A stretch of 23,821 nt of DNA from Psychrobacter sp. UBA5136 (GTDB lineage Bacteria; Pseudomonadota; Gammaproteobacteria; Pseudomonadales; Moraxellaceae): NCBI RefSeq assembly GCF_002414005.1, contig NZ_DHYG01000007.1, forward strand, positions 1-23,821. Reading direction: 5' to 3'. Positions 1 through 7,979 of the stretch are shown piece by piece. Both the position numbers and the translations under genes were made by a program. Each line of letters begins with the position of its first letter. The stretch's first letter is position 1. The notes under the pieces are model-generated. The model worked only from the letters and a program-made list of their open reading frames with translations. It made no database searches and had not been told where the DNA came from.

Positions 1-296
1 AAGTTGAGAGTGGGGTTATATATACATCTAATTAGTTAATCTCTATCACTCATAGCTATCAATTTTCATGTTACATAAGCTACGCCAAATCAACATTATT
101 CAACATACTATTACTATCTACGGCATTTGCCTTTATCTATACTAAGGATGGTCAGCGGCCATAAAACGGCATTGTAAAAAGCAACAGTGTAAAAGTCGTT
201 GAAAACAATATTGATTAAAGTGGCGATAGCGCAATTTATCGCCTCCTACAACAATAACGATAAATAATAAATTACAAGATATTAAGGAGCAATTAT
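1..296. other. Intergenic region upstream of kbp, with a hairpin in the presumed 5' UTR
   Basis: No gene is visible here. The clearest structure is a perfect 7-bp inverted repeat, GGCGATA (222-228) and TATCGCC (237-243), with an 8-nt loop. It lies about 40 nt before the kbp ribosome binding site. No T-run follows it on the plus strand, so it is not an intrinsic terminator for rightward transcription. A conserved sigma70 promoter could not be assigned with confidence. Confidence 0.5.
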
Positions 297-806
297 ATGG
301 GTATGTTCAGTTTTGCAAAAGACATCGGTGAGAAGATTTTTAACCGTGATGATGCTAAGCATGACGCTAAAGCAGAAACCAAAGCGGATGCTAATACCCC
401 AGTAAAAAGTAGCGAACCTTCTGCGCAGTCAGTTGCCAATATTTTACTACGCCGTATTCAGCAGCAACATCTGAATATCAGCAATTTAAAAGTAAAATAT
501 AATGGCTCAACAGACACGGCAGAAATCAGTGGTAAGGCTAAAACCCAAGCAGATCGTGAAAAAGCCATCATCGCTATCGGTAACGTGCAAAACGTTGCGA
601 AAGTTATCGATAATATTGATATCGAAGAAGACGCCCCTGAATCTACTATGTATACGGTAAAATCTGGCGATAGCTTATCTAAGATTGCTAAAGAAGTTTA
701 TGGTTCAACAAGTGATTATATGAAGATATTTGAAGCCAATAAACCCATGCTTTCTGATCCAGATAAGATTTATCCGGGCCAAGTATTACGTATTCCTAAG
801 CCATAA
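297..806 (+). CDS. kbp: Kbp (YgaU)-like potassium-binding protein, BON + LysM
   Basis: 169 aa. The N-terminus (MGMFSFAKDIGEKIF) and the C-terminal end (KIFEANKPMLSDPDKIYPGQ, then VLRIPKP) closely match E. coli Kbp/YgaU, a small cytoplasmic protein that binds K+ and responds to high potassium or osmotic stress. A BON domain covers roughly residues 45-110, and a LysM domain roughly 118-168, starting with YTVKSGDSLSKIAKEVYG. There is no signal peptide, as in the E. coli protein. A 20-25-residue charged Lys/Asp/Ala-rich stretch separates the N-terminus from the BON domain, making it somewhat longer than E. coli Kbp (about 149 aa). The ribosome binding site AAGGAG (284-289) lies 7 nt before the ATG and supports this start. 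The gene is alone on its strand and ends at a terminator shared with the convergent queG. The K+-binding role is inferred from the family. Confidence 0.93.
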   Translation: MGMFSFAKDIGEKIFNRDDAKHDAKAETKADANTPVKSSEPSAQSVANILLRRIQQQHLNISNLKVKYNGSTDTAEISGKAKTQADREKAIIAIGNVQNVAKVIDNIDIEEDAPESTMYTVKSGDSLSKIAKEVYGSTSDYMKIFEANKPMLSDPDKIYPGQVLRIPKP

Positions 807-854
807 TACCTTAATAAATATCTAAACATAGACGTTTAAAGTGATATGCCAATA

Positions 855-888
855 AAAATGCCTCTTATGATATTAAGAGGTATTTTTT
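855..888. terminator. Bidirectional intrinsic terminator between kbp and queG
   Basis: CCTCTTA (861-867) pairs with TAAGAGG (874-880) around the loop TGATAT. A run of A precedes the stem and a run of T follows it (882-889), so the structure can act in both directions. It sits between the kbp stop (806) and the queG stop (902), which converge on it. Confidence 0.85.
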
Positions 889-901
889 TGCTTAAAAAAA
901 T

Positions 902-2155
902 TTATGGTTCATGACGGTTAAGTTTAGCCTGCTGCTCTTTAATTGCCCAAGCGATATGTTCGTCGAGCATAGCACTATGTTGGCCTAATTTTGCTTCGAG
1001 CTCAGCGATTATGTCCCGACTAGCTTCCGCATTGCCAAGACCAATCGCGATATTACGTAAAAAATTCACGTAACCGGTGCGCCTAAGTGGGCTACCTTCG
1101 GTTTTTTTCAGAAACTCTGCTTCTTGCCATTGCCATAGCTCAAGCAAACTGCTGTTATCAAGATTGTGCCTTGGGGCAAAATCTTCTACGGGCGTGATAT
1201 TGGCGTAGCGATTCCACGGACAAATAAGCTGACAGTCATCACAACCAAAGATACGATTACCGATAGCGCGGCGATATTTAGGATCAATAATGCCGTCGTG
1301 TTCGATGGTAAGGTAAGAGATGCAAGCAGACGCATTAAGCTCATAAGGCGCGACAATCGCTTGAGTAGGGCAGACATCGATACAAGCGCTGCAGCTGCCA
1401 CAATGCTCTTTGACTGGTTCATCATCGGGTAGCTCAAGGCTCATAAAGAGCTCGCCGAGTACAAAAAATGAGCCAGCTTGTTTGTTTATAAGCAAGGTAT
1501 GCTTGCCCGTCCAGCCAAGACCCGCTGCGTCTGCAATAGGACGCTCAAAGATAGGTGCAGAATCACTAAAAGGGCGAAAAATAAAGTCTTGCTCTGAACC
1601 AATATTAAGATGCTGCCATTCAGGAAGCATCGCTTCGATTGTTAATGCCAATTGCTTCAAGCGACTGCGCATCGTTTTATGATAGTCGCGTCCTCTGGCA
1701 TAACGAGCAATGATACCTTGATTTGGATAAGCGTTATCAGTGACCGCACGCGGTGCGGGCGTTTGGGTTAAATAATCCATGCGTACGCTGATGATGGTTT
1801 TCGCGCCCTCTACCAGTTGTTCAGGATGCGCACGCAAATGATGGTTATTGTGCATAAACTGCAGCTGTCCCTCATAACCTTTGGCGAGCCATTGCTTTAA
1901 ATGTTCTGTTTGCTGAATAAATAAAGGATGATGCACCGATAAAAAACCACAGTCAGCAAAGCCTAATGCTTGGGCTTGGGTTTTAATCCACTGTTTAACG
2001 TCTGCTGGCGTTGTAAAAGCTGATGCATTATGAACGGCAATTTTCGTTGGTTGCGCATGGTTAGGCGCAGAGGATGGCTGCGTATCTAAAGCCTGAGTAT
2101 CCAGCGTCTGCGTATTTGGCGGCATTAATGGAGTAGATTGGGATTTGCTATTCAT
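902..2155 (-). CDS. queG: Epoxyqueuosine reductase QueG
   Basis: 417 aa. This cobalamin- and iron-sulfur-dependent enzyme reduces epoxyqueuosine to queuosine at the tRNA wobble position, the last step of queuosine synthesis. Family features are visible. The DSAPIFERPIADAAGLGW block begins at Asp198, the likely counterpart of the catalytic Asp of E. coli QueG. A ferredoxin-like Cys set (Cys252, 255, 258, 262; CGSCSACIDVCPTQAI) supports the first 4Fe-4S cluster. Cys278 and CDDCQLICPWN (Cys305, 308, 312) support the second. The C-terminal end (residues about 330-410) is the HEAT-like tRNA-binding tail. The protein is about 40 residues longer than E. coli QueG (379 aa), all of it in a Thr/Gln/Pro-rich N-terminus. 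No good ribosome binding site precedes the ATG at 2155, so the true start could lie further inside. The gene diverges from nnr, as in E. coli. Confidence 0.94.
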   Translation of the reverse strand: MNSKSQSTPLMPPNTQTLDTQALDTQPSSAPNHAQPTKIAVHNASAFTTPADVKQWIKTQAQALGFADCGFLSVHHPLFIQQTEHLKQWLAKGYEGQLQFMHNNHHLRAHPEQLVEGAKTIISVRMDYLTQTPAPRAVTDNAYPNQGIIARYARGRDYHKTMRSRLKQLALTIEAMLPEWQHLNIGSEQDFIFRPFSDSAPIFERPIADAAGLGWTGKHTLLINKQAGSFFVLGELFMSLELPDDEPVKEHCGSCSACIDVCPTQAIVAPYELNASACISYLTIEHDGIIDPKYRRAIGNRIFGCDDCQLICPWNRYANITPVEDFAPRHNLDNSSLLELWQWQEAEFLKKTEGSPLRRTGYVNFLRNIAIGLGNAEASRDIIAELEAKLGQHSAMLDEHIAWAIKEQQAKLNRHEP

Positions 2156-2348
2156 AAGCAGCTATAAATGATAATGTGAATAGCAGTATGATAAGCCAGT
2201 GAGCGAAGAGCGCAAGTGCTAAAGCAAATAAATCTATATTTATATAAATCTACAAGCCAACATAGAATTTAACGAAGCAGATAGCACTCATACGTCATCC
2301 TGTTATTAAAATAATAAAACCATCAAATAAAAAAAACGAGGATTAGCC

Positions 2349-4124
2349 ATGACAATACCAACCGATTTATTTACAAATACCGCCATGCCTGTAGCGCTGT
2401 ATAGCAGTAAGCAGATTTATGTCATGGAGCAGGAATGGTTTGCCCAGGGTCACGACAGTTTTGGTCTCATGAAACAAGCGGCATGGCAAATGGCGCACCA
2501 TATTGTTGCGCTTTATGAGCAAAAAATGCGCGATACTCATGCCTCCACTCATACTAAAAATCAAAACCGCAATAAAGATAAGCGTCGAGCGAGTATCTGG
2601 GTAGGAAAAGGCAATAACGGCGGTGATGGTTGGTTGATTGCTTATTATTTGCAGCAAATGGGCTGGCAAGTACAAATCATCACCGTTGGCTTTGATATTC
2701 AGGATTTTGAGACAGCTGAGTCAACGCAACCATCTAACCAGAAAGATTCTTTATCTGATGCCAAAAAAGCGCTACAGATAGCGCTGTCTGCTAATTGTCC
2801 TTATCAGCGCTTCAAAGACACTAGTGCTAGTGATCAAGAGAAAGCAGGTAAATCGCTACAAGCGGACGTTTACGTTGATGCGTTATTTGGTATTGGTTTG
2901 GAGCGCGAGCCTGTTGGCATTTATAAGGAGGCGATTTGCGCCCTTAACGATGCCGCTCAGCATGAAGGCGCTTTGGTCATTGCTGTCGATATGCCAAGCG
3001 GATTGGTTGCTTCCACCGGCCAAGTATTTAAAAAAATCGCGGTGCAGGCTGATGCAACTTTATGTTTAACTGCGCGTAAATTTGGTTTGCATACCAACGA
3101 TGGTATGGATTATAGCGGACAAGTGATTGATATCCCGCTGATACCTTATCAAATGGACAGTAAGGATTTTGCTCCAGCAGCCACATTAATGACGACTGCC
3201 CATCATTTGAGTCCACGCCGACAAAACAGTTATAAAGGCAGCTATGGCCATGTATTGGTCATTGGCGGCAACCGTATTGATGGCTCGCAAGGCATGGGCG
3301 GCGCTGCTATCCTTTCTGCTTCAAGCACGATGGCAACAGGGGCTGGTAAAATTACCGTCGCCTGTCATGAGGCATTTCACGGGGCGCTATTAACCTCACT
3401 GCCAGATGCGATGACGATAAATTTACATGACACAGATGGGGTAAAAAACCTCATCAAAGAAGCCAGTATTCTTGCCGTAGGCATGGGACTGGGCCGCGAT
3501 GACAATGCAAAAGCGTTATTTATAAACTATATCCAAACTGCGATGGAAGAGAAAAAGTCCATAGTGATTGATGCTGATGGTCTCTACCATCTGGCGTCAC
3601 TGCAAACAGATGAGCATAAACTGATAGGACAGCTAAAAGAATACAGCACTAAGCACCAAGTTTGCTTAACACCGCATAGTGGGGAAGCCGCTAGATTGTT
3701 AAATAAAAAGGTCAGTGAAGTAGAGGCTGATAGGCTAGCTGCGATAAAGCAGTGCGCCAAAATGTATGGTGGCAATTGGGTGCTAAAAGGCGCAGGCTCA
3801 CTGGTTTTAGAGCAGAAGGTTAAGGAAAGCCAAGTCTATGTTTGCGGCGTTGGTAATGCGGGTATGGCAAGCGCAGGCATGGGCGATGTGCTATCAGGCG
3901 TGATTGCTGGCCTGCTAGCTCAGGAGGATTTGACTGAGGAAGCGCGTAGTTTGCACCAAGCGGTCCTGCTTCATGGACTGGCAGGCGACTGCTTAGTCAA
4001 GCAGACGGAAAAATTAAGCAACTCCAGCAATAATGCTAAGCCATTATTGGTAGGACAGCGGGGCTTACAAGCGCAAGATCTGCCCGCTGCCATTCGTCAT
4101 GTTATGCAATTGATGACGGATTGA
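2349..4124 (+). CDS. nnr: Bifunctional NAD(P)H-hydrate epimerase / ADP-dependent dehydratase
   Basis: 591 aa. The enzyme repairs NADH and NADPH that have been damaged by hydration. The N-terminal YjeF_N domain (about 19-245) interconverts the R and S hydrates, and the C-terminal ribokinase-like domain (about 285-585) dehydrates the S form using ADP. In the epimerase half, GNNGGDG (88-94), VDALFGIGLE and AVDMPSGL are visible. The dehydratase half shows KGSYGHVLVIGGN, GMGLGRDD, IDADGLYHL, LTPHSGEAARLL and the nucleotide-binding GNAGMASAGMGDVLSGVIAG near residue 502. The protein is longer than E. coli Nnr (515 aa) because of polar insertions near residues 62-80 and 120-165. GAGGA (2338-2342) lies 6 nt before the ATG. 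The gene is divergent from queG, as in E. coli, but tsaE and amiB, which follow it there, are absent. It converges on the DUF4124 gene with only 34 bp between them and no hairpin terminator in the gap. Confidence 0.95.
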   Translation: MTIPTDLFTNTAMPVALYSSKQIYVMEQEWFAQGHDSFGLMKQAAWQMAHHIVALYEQKMRDTHASTHTKNQNRNKDKRRASIWVGKGNNGGDGWLIAYYLQQMGWQVQIITVGFDIQDFETAESTQPSNQKDSLSDAKKALQIALSANCPYQRFKDTSASDQEKAGKSLQADVYVDALFGIGLEREPVGIYKEAICALNDAAQHEGALVIAVDMPSGLVASTGQVFKKIAVQADATLCLTARKFGLHTNDGMDYSGQVIDIPLIPYQMDSKDFAPAATLMTTAHHLSPRRQNSYKGSYGHVLVIGGNRIDGSQGMGGAAILSASSTMATGAGKITVACHEAFHGALLTSLPDAMTINLHDTDGVKNLIKEASILAVGMGLGRDDNAKALFINYIQTAMEEKKSIVIDADGLYHLASLQTDEHKLIGQLKEYSTKHQVCLTPHSGEAARLLNKKVSEVEADRLAAIKQCAKMYGGNWVLKGAGSLVLEQKVKESQVYVCGVGNAGMASAGMGDVLSGVIAGLLAQEDLTEEARSLHQAVLLHGLAGDCLVKQTEKLSNSSNNAKPLLVGQRGLQAQDLPAAIRHVMQLMTD

Positions 4125-4158
4125 GCAGTTAATGACAATTTAACAGAGCGTATTAAAT

Positions 4159-4674
4159 TTAAGTTGCAGAACCATTACAATATTGATTGATGGCTTGCTG
4201 CACACGTTCGCGTTTTAGCTCAATTTCGCGCCCATCTAAATATTGACGTTTGCCATTGGCATCCATCTCATAGATACGTCCGCCAACGTTTAGATTGGTT
4301 AAATTGTTACGTAATGACTGGCAACGCTGGGCATTGGCCTGTGCTTCTTGCTCTTTAATACGTGCCTCTAACTGAGCAACGCGCTGATCTTCCGCACTTT
4401 GCGGTGCCGCTTGATTGGCTTCGGTCTTGCCTGCCAATTGTCCCGCGTTACTTTGTCTACCGTCACTGCGAAACTCAATCACTTCAACATTTCTGCCATT
4501 CTGCGGCGCATGTTGGCTGTATTTTACTTCACCATACGCGCCGATAGACTTATAGACCTGAATGGCATGGCTGGCATTGATTGGCAGCATGAGCATGCAC
4601 GCCGTGCTGATACTCATAAGCAGTTTGGCAGCGGTATTTATGGTAGACGTAGATGCCGTGGTAACAATTGCCAT
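4159..4674 (-). CDS. Exported DUF4124-domain protein of unknown function
   Basis: 171 aa from the ATG at 4674. AAGAGG lies 9 nt upstream of that ATG, which makes it a better start than an in-frame ATG at 4761. The N-terminus is a signal peptide: a hydrophobic stretch at about residues 16-34 followed by NASHA, a likely signal peptidase I site near residue 37. A DUF4124 domain follows directly, recognisable from VYKSIGAYGEVKYSQHAPQN and the VIEFRSDG strand. A Gln/Ala/Glu-rich probable coiled coil (about 95-125), a Cys, and a basic C-terminal region with a second Cys near the end complete the protein. DUF4124 proteins are small periplasmic proteins with no known role, so no function is proposed. 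The gene stands alone, facing nnr. Confidence 0.8.
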   Translation of the reverse strand: MAIVTTASTSTINTAAKLLMSISTACMLMLPINASHAIQVYKSIGAYGEVKYSQHAPQNGRNVEVIEFRSDGRQSNAGQLAGKTEANQAAPQSAEDQRVAQLEARIKEQEAQANAQRCQSLRNNLTNLNVGGRIYEMDANGKRQYLDGREIELKRERVQQAINQYCNGSAT

Positions 4675-5515
4675 AGTGACAAACCTCTTAATAGGTAAGA
4701 AACGGATGTATTTATCAGCTAAGGATAATATTTCATCGTCTTGATAACAATATAAATACACCAGCTTCTGATTTTAGCAAATAATACTTATAAATGTATA
4801 TTGTTTAATAACTAATAGTTAGGGATAGGGTTTAGAAATTTTTCTTGACAATAGTGCTCAAACCATCGAATATAATAACAGTTGATTGGTCAGTGAGCGG
4901 CTTTTATAAATTGCCGTGGCACTTGAAAATAAGGACTACGGGTTGCTTATCAGTAGCTTGTTTAGCTTTATTTTCTTTGTGACAATGATATGGAGTAGAG
5001 CGCCATTATCACAATGGTTATCAAAATCTATATTTATTGTCTGCGGACTTATCTGTCTACAATGACTAAGATAAACTTATTATTTCTGTGTTTTGTAAGA
5101 TTTGGCTGTAATAAACAATAGGGCACAATGTGTTATTTTAACAACGACTCATTAAACACGTTATAAGGTTTAGTAATCCTGTAACACGGCAATCGTTTTG
5201 AGTTTTGTTTTGTAGGCTGCCTCCATTTATTTATTACTAGCGTAAGCTTGTATTCCTCGTAAATAGTAAGCCTCTTTTATAGATGCATTCGCATCTTGTC
5301 ACTGTTCACCGATAACATCCTGTCACAACACTGACCTTCTATATATTGCTGTGTTTGAGTGCCATGCTGTCTGATAAAACAGCGTTACTTAAATATAGTG
5401 GGCACACATTCTTGATATGGATAAGAATTGGCCGTCATTTTATGAAACGAACAACCCTGTACAAACAGTGTTTTCTTGTCTAAATGAGCGCAAATTCTTA
5501 CCACAAAAAAAGGTG
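4675..5515. other. Long untranslated region between the DUF4124 gene and ilvB
   Basis: About 840 bp without a convincing gene. Near its left side is a promoter-like TTGACA/TATAAT pair directed at ilvB. Further along are several potential RNA hairpins. They are CCATT/AATGG at 5003-5017, GTTATAaGG with CCTGTAAC between about 5160 and 5190 (one bulge, one wobble), AGATGC ATTC GCATCT at 5281-5296, and GCTGT/ACAGC at about 5366-5383. None is followed by a clear T-run. A 39-codon reading frame (5364-5483) ends just before ilvB. A structured leader controlling ilvBN is possible but not demonstrated. Confidence 0.5.
4845..4876 (+). promoter_or_regulatory. Candidate sigma70 promoter upstream of ilvB
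   Basis: A perfect -35 TTGACA (4845-4850) and a perfect -10 TATAAT (4871-4876) face ilvB. The spacer is 20 bp, longer than the optimal 17, which weakens the call. If used, it would give a 5' UTR of about 630 nt. No better promoter was found closer to ilvB. Confidence 0.4.
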
Positions 5516-7348
5516 ATGACAGTGACGCAAACCACGCAAAGTCCGAACATGACTGGACATACCCAAACGGGTAATGCCGCCAAAAATTTTGAAGAAAAGC
5601 AGCAACGCCTTGCTGAAGGTAGCGAGCAGCCTGTGATGCTGTCTGGCGCTGAGATGTTGGTGCAAGCACTAACGGATGAAGGGGTCAAATACATTTTTGG
5701 TTACCCAGGCGGCGCCGTTCTGCATATCTATGATGCCTTGTTTCAACAAGAAAATATTGAACACATTTTAGTGCGTCATGAACAAGCAGCCGGGCATATG
5801 GCAGATGCTTATTCGCGCGTGACCGGTCAGACAGGTGTGGTCTTGGCGACATCAGGTCCGGGCGCGACCAATACGGTGACGGCGATTGCCACCGCTTATA
5901 TGGATTCGGTGCCGATGGTGGTCATTTCAGGTCAGGTACCTAGTAGCCTAATCGGTGAAGATGCCTTCCAAGAAACCGATATGGTCGGCGTATCGCGTCC
6001 TATCGTCAAGCATAGCTTCCAAGTGCGCCATGCTAGCGAAATCCCAATGATTGTCAAAAAAGCCTTTCACATTGCCCAGTCTGGACGCCCAGGCCCGGTA
6101 GTCATTGACGTGCCAAAAGATATGACGGCGCCAAGCGAAAAGTACGCTTATGCTTATCCAAAAGATGTGTTTATACGCTCATATCAGCCATCACTAAAAG
6201 GTCATACGGGTCAAATCAGAAAAGCCGTTGAAACTTTATTGTCGGCGCAGCGTCCGGTTGTTTATGCGGGCGGTGGGGTAATATGGAGCAAAGCCAGCGA
6301 GGAGCTGACCGAGCTTGCGCATCGCTTAAACTTGCCCGTGACCAATACGTTGATGGGCTTAGGCACTTTCCCCGGTTCTGACAGTCAGTTCTTGGGTATG
6401 CTTGGCATGCATGGCACCTATGAAGCCAATATGAGTATGCATCATGCCGACGTCATTTTGGCAATCGGTGCGCGTTTTGATGACCGTGTGACCAATAATG
6501 TCAAAAAATTCTGTCCGAATGCGACGATTATTCATATCGATATTGATCCGGCGTCCATTTCAAAAACCATTAATGCGCATATTCCAATCGTGGGCGATGT
6601 CAAATCTGTCCTCACCGATATGCTAAGTATTATCGGCGATGATAAACAGCTTGAGCAACATGCACTGCTAGATTGGTGGGCGCAGATTAATGAGTGGCGC
6701 AAGCGTCACGGCCTGCGCTATGACACCAGCACTGACGATGGTATTAAGCCTCAAGCGGTCATACAAGCCTTAGATAAAGTGACCAATAGTAACGCCATTA
6801 TCACAAGCGACGTCGGTCAGCATCAAATGTTTGCGGCGCTTTACTATACTTATAACGAGCCGGGTCAGTGGTTAAACTCAGGCGGTTTGGGCACCATGGG
6901 CGTTGGCTTGCCGTATGCCATGGCAGCAAAACTTGCCTATCCTGAGCGCGACGTCGTTTGTATTACTGGTGAAGGCTCTATTCAGATGAATATTCAAGAG
7001 CTTTCAACCTGCTTACAATATAACTTGCCCGTCAAGATTTTGAACTTAAACAACGCGCAGTTAGGTATGGTTAAGCAGTGGCAAGATATGCTGTACGAAG
7101 GTCGTCATGCGCAGTCTTATATGAACTCACTACCAGACTTTGTAAAACTGGCTGAAAGCTATGGTCATGTCGGTATTAAGATTACGGATCCTGCGACGAT
7201 GGAAGCGCAGTTGGCTGAAGCCATGGCAATGACAGACAAATTGGTATTCATTGACGTTTATGTCGATCGTAATGAGCATGTATATCCGATGCAAATCGCT
7301 GGGCAAGCGATGCGTGATATGTGGTTAACAAAAGGGGAGCGTACCTAA
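5516..7348 (+). CDS. ilvB: Acetohydroxyacid synthase large (catalytic) subunit
   Basis: 610 aa from this start. The TPP-, FAD- and Mg-dependent enzyme condenses pyruvate with pyruvate or 2-oxobutyrate, the first shared step of Val, Leu and Ile synthesis. The N-terminal TPP domain (about 40-205) has YPGGAVLHIYDAL and the catalytic glutamate Glu89 in RHEQAAGHMADAYSR. The central domain spans about 230-365. The C-terminal TPP-binding domain (about 415-570) has GEGSIQMNIQELST at residue 485, with Glu where many homologues have Asp, then NNAQLGMVKQWQDM. The protein ends MWLTKGERT, like the IlvI type. The first in-frame ATG (5417) has no ribosome binding site and would add 33 unrelated residues. 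The ATG at 5516 abuts AAGGTG, and the GTG at 5522, two codons on, sits 6 nt after AAAGGTG and may be the real initiator. It is co-translated with ilvN. Confidence 0.93.
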   Translation: MTVTQTTQSPNMTGHTQTGNAAKNFEEKQQRLAEGSEQPVMLSGAEMLVQALTDEGVKYIFGYPGGAVLHIYDALFQQENIEHILVRHEQAAGHMADAYSRVTGQTGVVLATSGPGATNTVTAIATAYMDSVPMVVISGQVPSSLIGEDAFQETDMVGVSRPIVKHSFQVRHASEIPMIVKKAFHIAQSGRPGPVVIDVPKDMTAPSEKYAYAYPKDVFIRSYQPSLKGHTGQIRKAVETLLSAQRPVVYAGGGVIWSKASEELTELAHRLNLPVTNTLMGLGTFPGSDSQFLGMLGMHGTYEANMSMHHADVILAIGARFDDRVTNNVKKFCPNATIIHIDIDPASISKTINAHIPIVGDVKSVLTDMLSIIGDDKQLEQHALLDWWAQINEWRKRHGLRYDTSTDDGIKPQAVIQALDKVTNSNAIITSDVGQHQMFAALYYTYNEPGQWLNSGGLGTMGVGLPYAMAAKLAYPERDVVCITGEGSIQMNIQELSTCLQYNLPVKILNLNNAQLGMVKQWQDMLYEGRHAQSYMNSLPDFVKLAESYGHVGIKITDPATMEAQLAEAMAMTDKLVFIDVYVDRNEHVYPMQIAGQAMRDMWLTKGERT

Positions 7349-7845
7349 TGCAACAACAACATCTGATTTCGGTATTGATGGAAAACGAAGCGGGTTCGTT
7401 GTCGCGGTTAGTCGGCTTGTTTTCCCAGCGCGGCTACAATATCGAGACCCTAAACGTCGCGCCTACCGATGACCCCAGTATTTCACGCTTGACGGTTACA
7501 ACGATTACCTCGCCCGAAAGTATTGAGCAAATCACCAAGCAATTGCATAAATTGATTGAAGTGGTTAAAGTGCTAAACCTAACAGATAATGTACACGTTG
7601 AGCGCGAGCTGATGCTCATCAAAGTACGGGCGACAGGCGGCGTACGTGAAGAGATCAAACGCAGTGCCGATATTTTCCGTGCTCAAATCGTTGATGTGAC
7701 TTCTAATCTATACACCATTCAAATCGTTGGTGACAAAGCCAAGCTTGACGGCTTTATCGATGTGATTGGTCGCGAACGCATTATGGAAGTGGTGCGTTCG
7801 GGTGTGATTGGCATTGCACGCGGCGAAAAAACACTCAGCTTATAA
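7348..7845 (+). CDS. ilvN: Acetohydroxyacid synthase small (regulatory) subunit
   Basis: 165 aa, matching the usual 160-165 of IlvH/IlvN. It binds the catalytic subunit, raises its activity and confers feedback inhibition by valine. An N-terminal ACT domain (about 4-78) begins HLISVLMENEAGSLSRLVGL and includes RGYNIETLNVAPT. The C-terminal ACT-like domain (about 80-160) contains RELMLIKVRATGGVREEI and ends GVIGIARGEKTLSL. Its ATG shares one base with the ilvB stop codon (TAATG at 7346-7350), and GGGGAG (7334-7339) lies 8 nt upstream inside ilvB. The two subunits are therefore almost certainly translationally coupled. An earlier in-frame GTG at 7321 is rejected because the family alignment starts at MQQQHLIS. 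ilvC follows after 134 bp. Confidence 0.95.
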   Translation: MQQQHLISVLMENEAGSLSRLVGLFSQRGYNIETLNVAPTDDPSISRLTVTTITSPESIEQITKQLHKLIEVVKVLNLTDNVHVERELMLIKVRATGGVREEIKRSADIFRAQIVDVTSNLYTIQIVGDKAKLDGFIDVIGRERIMEVVRSGVIGIARGEKTLSL

Positions 7846-7979
7846 TTTTATAATCTTTATTAAAAACCTTAATTTATTATCAACAGCGCGCTCATCTTAA
7901 CCAGCACATTACGATTGTGGTTAGAGCAAGAGCGCTTATTATCCATGGCCAGCCATGTTTTAGGAAAAGGACTCTACTT

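Noticed and set aside
2238..2249. 12-bp palindrome ATTTATATAAAT in the queG-nnr spacer as an operator
   Set aside because: Pure A/T palindromes arise often by chance in AT-rich intergenic DNA; no second copy seen.
4675..4761. Longer start for the DUF4124 protein at 4761
   Set aside because: It would place charged residues before the signal peptide; AAGAGG supports the ATG at 4674.
5417..5515. N-terminal extension of ilvB from the ATG at 5417
   Set aside because: No ribosome binding site, and the added residues do not resemble the family N-terminus; starts at 5516 or 5522 lie next to AAAGGTG.
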